A stretch of 64,000 nt of DNA, from assembly GCA_022592435.1 (NCBI GenBank), contig JABYQS010000113.1:1-64000 (forward strand), given 5' to 3'. Made by a program: the position numbers and the translations under genes. The DNA comes from Cerioporus squamosus. Taxonomy: Eukaryota; Basidiomycota; Agaricomycetes; Polyporales; Polyporaceae. Under the pieces are notes generated by a model. The model was not told the origin of the DNA, made no database searches, and was given only the letters and a program-made list of their open reading frames with translations. Shown piece by piece: positions 62,207 to 64,000 of this stretch (positions are counted from its first letter, which is position 1; every line of letters begins with the position of its first letter).

Positions 62207-63254
62207 TCACAACTCCGAGTATGCAGGCGGAGGAGCCTCGTCGTCGTCCATACGCGAAGCAGCTCTGCCTTCCTCGTGCGAGAGGGTTTGGTGGCTATCG
62301 CCAGTGAGCCGAGTATTGTCCGTACCAGCTGCAGCATGAGTGGCAGGCCGGTCGTCCTCGTGTCGTGGAACAATGGATGTGGGGAGGACATCCGGTACGA
62401 CCGCCGTACGCGGTAGCTCGGCCATCTGCACCGACTCTGCTGCAGGTACGCGTTGGTTAGAGCCGTGAACTGGGTCGGATGGTTGTCGATCTGGGAAGTA
62501 AACAGGAGGGGCAACCTGCGAGTCCTCAGGCTGAGCGTACGGAGGTGGTCTTTCGAGGAGCGTGTTCTGTCGTCCGTTCCAGTCGCTCGTTGCAAAGCGT
62601 GAGTACAATCCTGTTCCGAGATGAGTATTGTCCCACGTGTGTCGCGTATGAGGGAGATATACACTCACCGCGACGACGCCGTAAGCGATATATCCGGCAA
62701 GTCAAGCCTAACACCATGGCTATAATTCCGACGACAACCATCGCGATGATGATCGGCACATGGGTCGACGAGCTGTCGTCCTGCGATGCTACAGGCACAG
62801 TCGGTGTAGAGGTCGCGCTCGGAGCGTGCAGGGATACACTCTCTAGCAGACACTGTGGCGAGTTCTGCTGCGTGTACGTCAAGCAGCTCGTGTTCGTACT
62901 CGGCTTGAGGGTGAACGAGACAGTGACCTTGAAACCTCCGCTATCCGAGGCTGCAATGGTGATGTGGTCCCCGCCGCAACGATTCGCCGTCCATGCAATC
63001 GAGGTGTTGGTTAGACCGAAGGCAGTTAGAACAGGTGCGGTTAGGACGGGCGAAGTACTTGAGCTGATTTGGATCGTATAGTTCGGTGTGCCGCCGGTCC
63101 ACGAGAGCTCGATGGTGTCGCATTGGGCAGGGACTTTCTCGGACAGATAGAGTTTGAGGGGATCCGCGGCTTGCACAAGGAGCGCAAGGGTACAGATGAG
63201 CACCGGAGATGCGAGGAGGTGGAATAGGGCGCAGTTTGCAATGTGACTCGTCAT
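62207..63254 (-). CDS. Single-pass membrane protein with beta-sandwich ectodomain
   Basis: 329 residues in two exons (63254-62669, 62610-62207), in phase. An N-terminal hydrophobic leader ends near VQAADPL. The ectodomain has CDTIELSWTGGTPNYTI, TSIAWTANRCGGDHITI and a Cys pair near SCLTYTQQNSPQC; this Trp/Cys pattern is a common Agaricomycete surface module of immunoglobulin-like appearance. A Ser/Thr linker, one helix (VPIIIAMVVVGIIAMVLGL) and a basic stop (YRLRRRR) follow. The cytoplasmic tail contains PPPY (in RPPPYAQPE) and ends APPPAYSEL; PPxY motifs bind WW domains such as those of Rsp5-type ubiquitin ligases. The ligand and role are unknown. A tandem copy downstream is broken. Confidence 0.75.
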
Positions 63255-63889
63255 GATGCTCGAAGTAGTCTTAGTTCTGTGCGTCAACACGTTGTCAATG
63301 GATTGTGGATGCCACAGCTTCAGATGTCGTGCACGTACCTGAGGTCCTCAATAACGCTCCTGCCTTGTGCGGCCAACGGAGCTGTGTATACGGCGTATGT
63401 TGAGCTACAGACGGTCGCAACTCTCGAGGTCGAGTTAGCGAACGAATGGGCCCTATCGAGACGCGAGACGAGTCAAATGCGTGAACAGGTGCGAGAGGGA
63501 GCGAAAGTAAATATATCTACAAGGGCATACGGGTGCGACCAAATTGAAGGCGATGCTACTGAATTGGCGCGATCAGCCTGTCTTCGCCTACACCGACGGC
63601 TATGTATGTATCACGACAGATATTGCAAGGCTGTGAGCTGTGCGATGGATGATAGTCGTGCGGTGGCGCTGCCGAGATATAGCCTAGCCCATGCAAGTGG
63701 TAATGAGGATAGAGCACTTCAGACTTCAGTACTATATGAGCGTGAGGTACTCACTTCTACAATACCGATAGCATGACTACTCCCTATTAGTTTGGCGAGC
63801 GAAGGGTGGTTGCTGGGTATCGCTATCCAGGCGTGTCCATCGTCCTAAGAAACTCAAACCAACGTACCTCCCGTAGAGCAGGTTCGAGC
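63255..63889. other. Intergenic, no gene seen
   Basis: 635 bp upstream of the membrane-protein gene; its promoter is expected here. No clear motif. Confidence 0.45.
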
Positions 63890-64000
63890 TCAGGCCTCAA
63901 TCCATAGGTAGGTCAGTCGTAAACGTAGCATGGAGAAGGTGCGAGACCGTCTGAGATCGTTGACGGACAACTTCAGGTTGACGCCCTTGTTGACGCCTGG
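63890..64000 (-). CDS. Possible 3' end of a gene cut by the window edge
   Basis: On the minus strand the last 111 bases are open from the edge to a TGA at 63890-63892 and read GVNKGVNLKLSVNDLRRSRT and FSMLRLRLTYLWIEA. The codon choice is plausible but no family can be named from 36 residues. It could equally be a chance frame. Confidence 0.25.
   Translation of the reverse strand, partial: PGVNKGVNLKLSVNDLRRSRTFSMLRLRLTYLWIEA

Overview
The window looks like nuclear DNA of a filamentous basidiomycete, most likely a wood-decay polypore-type Agaricomycete. It is GC-rich, genes are split by many 50-90 nt introns, the universal genes (RPF2, DBR1, an SRPK kinase) are typically fungal, and the accessory genes (arrestin-like, BTB/POZ, F-box, P450 and Fe2OG copies) are the families that expand in that group. 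The organism call is inference from gene content; no rRNA or tRNA is seen.

Layout. 0-6.2 kb is a housekeeping block: a Ser/Thr-rich membrane protein (minus), ribosome factor RPF2 (minus) and lariat debranching enzyme DBR1 (plus), the last two sharing a 274 bp divergent promoter. 6.2-15.5 kb holds no gene I can support. 15.6-18.1 kb is a C2H2 zinc-finger regulator whose last exon is open in two frames over about 1.66 kb. 19.4-20.7 kb holds two head-to-tail copies of a 652 bp element with imperfect inverted ends. 22.1-23.8 kb is a single-pass membrane protein. 24.5-30.2 kb is a tandem array of three arrestin-like genes plus a decayed fourth copy. 30.6-34.5 kb holds a broken phosphotransferase-like gene, a BTB gene with an in-frame stop and an intact BTB gene. 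35.4-43.0 kb holds an Fe2OG oxygenase, a 164 bp hAT-type MITE, a 13-exon cytochrome P450 and a third BTB gene. 43.4-59.1 kb holds four F-box-like genes, two members of an unrecognised family and the SRPK kinase. 59.7-63.3 kb holds three small membrane-protein genes, two of them tandem paralogues and one of those broken. A gene fragment may run off the right edge.

How the genes relate. RPF2 (ribosome assembly), DBR1 (intron turnover) and SRPK (splicing-factor phosphorylation) are core RNA functions. Between 24 and 59 kb the theme is lineage-expanded, fast-evolving families: arrestin-like adaptors, and BTB and F-box proteins that elsewhere act as ubiquitin-ligase substrate adaptors. Duplicates lie next to decayed copies, the mark of birth-and-death evolution.

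Caution. At least five single-base deletions break otherwise coherent reading frames in three genes (two in the first gene, two in the F-box gene at 56.2 kb, one in the membrane protein at 59.7 kb); a possible sixth lies in the F-box gene at 49.4 kb. Several sit in short homopolymers, so assembly error is as likely as gene death. Exon limits were set by hand from GT-AG sites, reading phase and agreement between paralogues; none is backed by transcripts.
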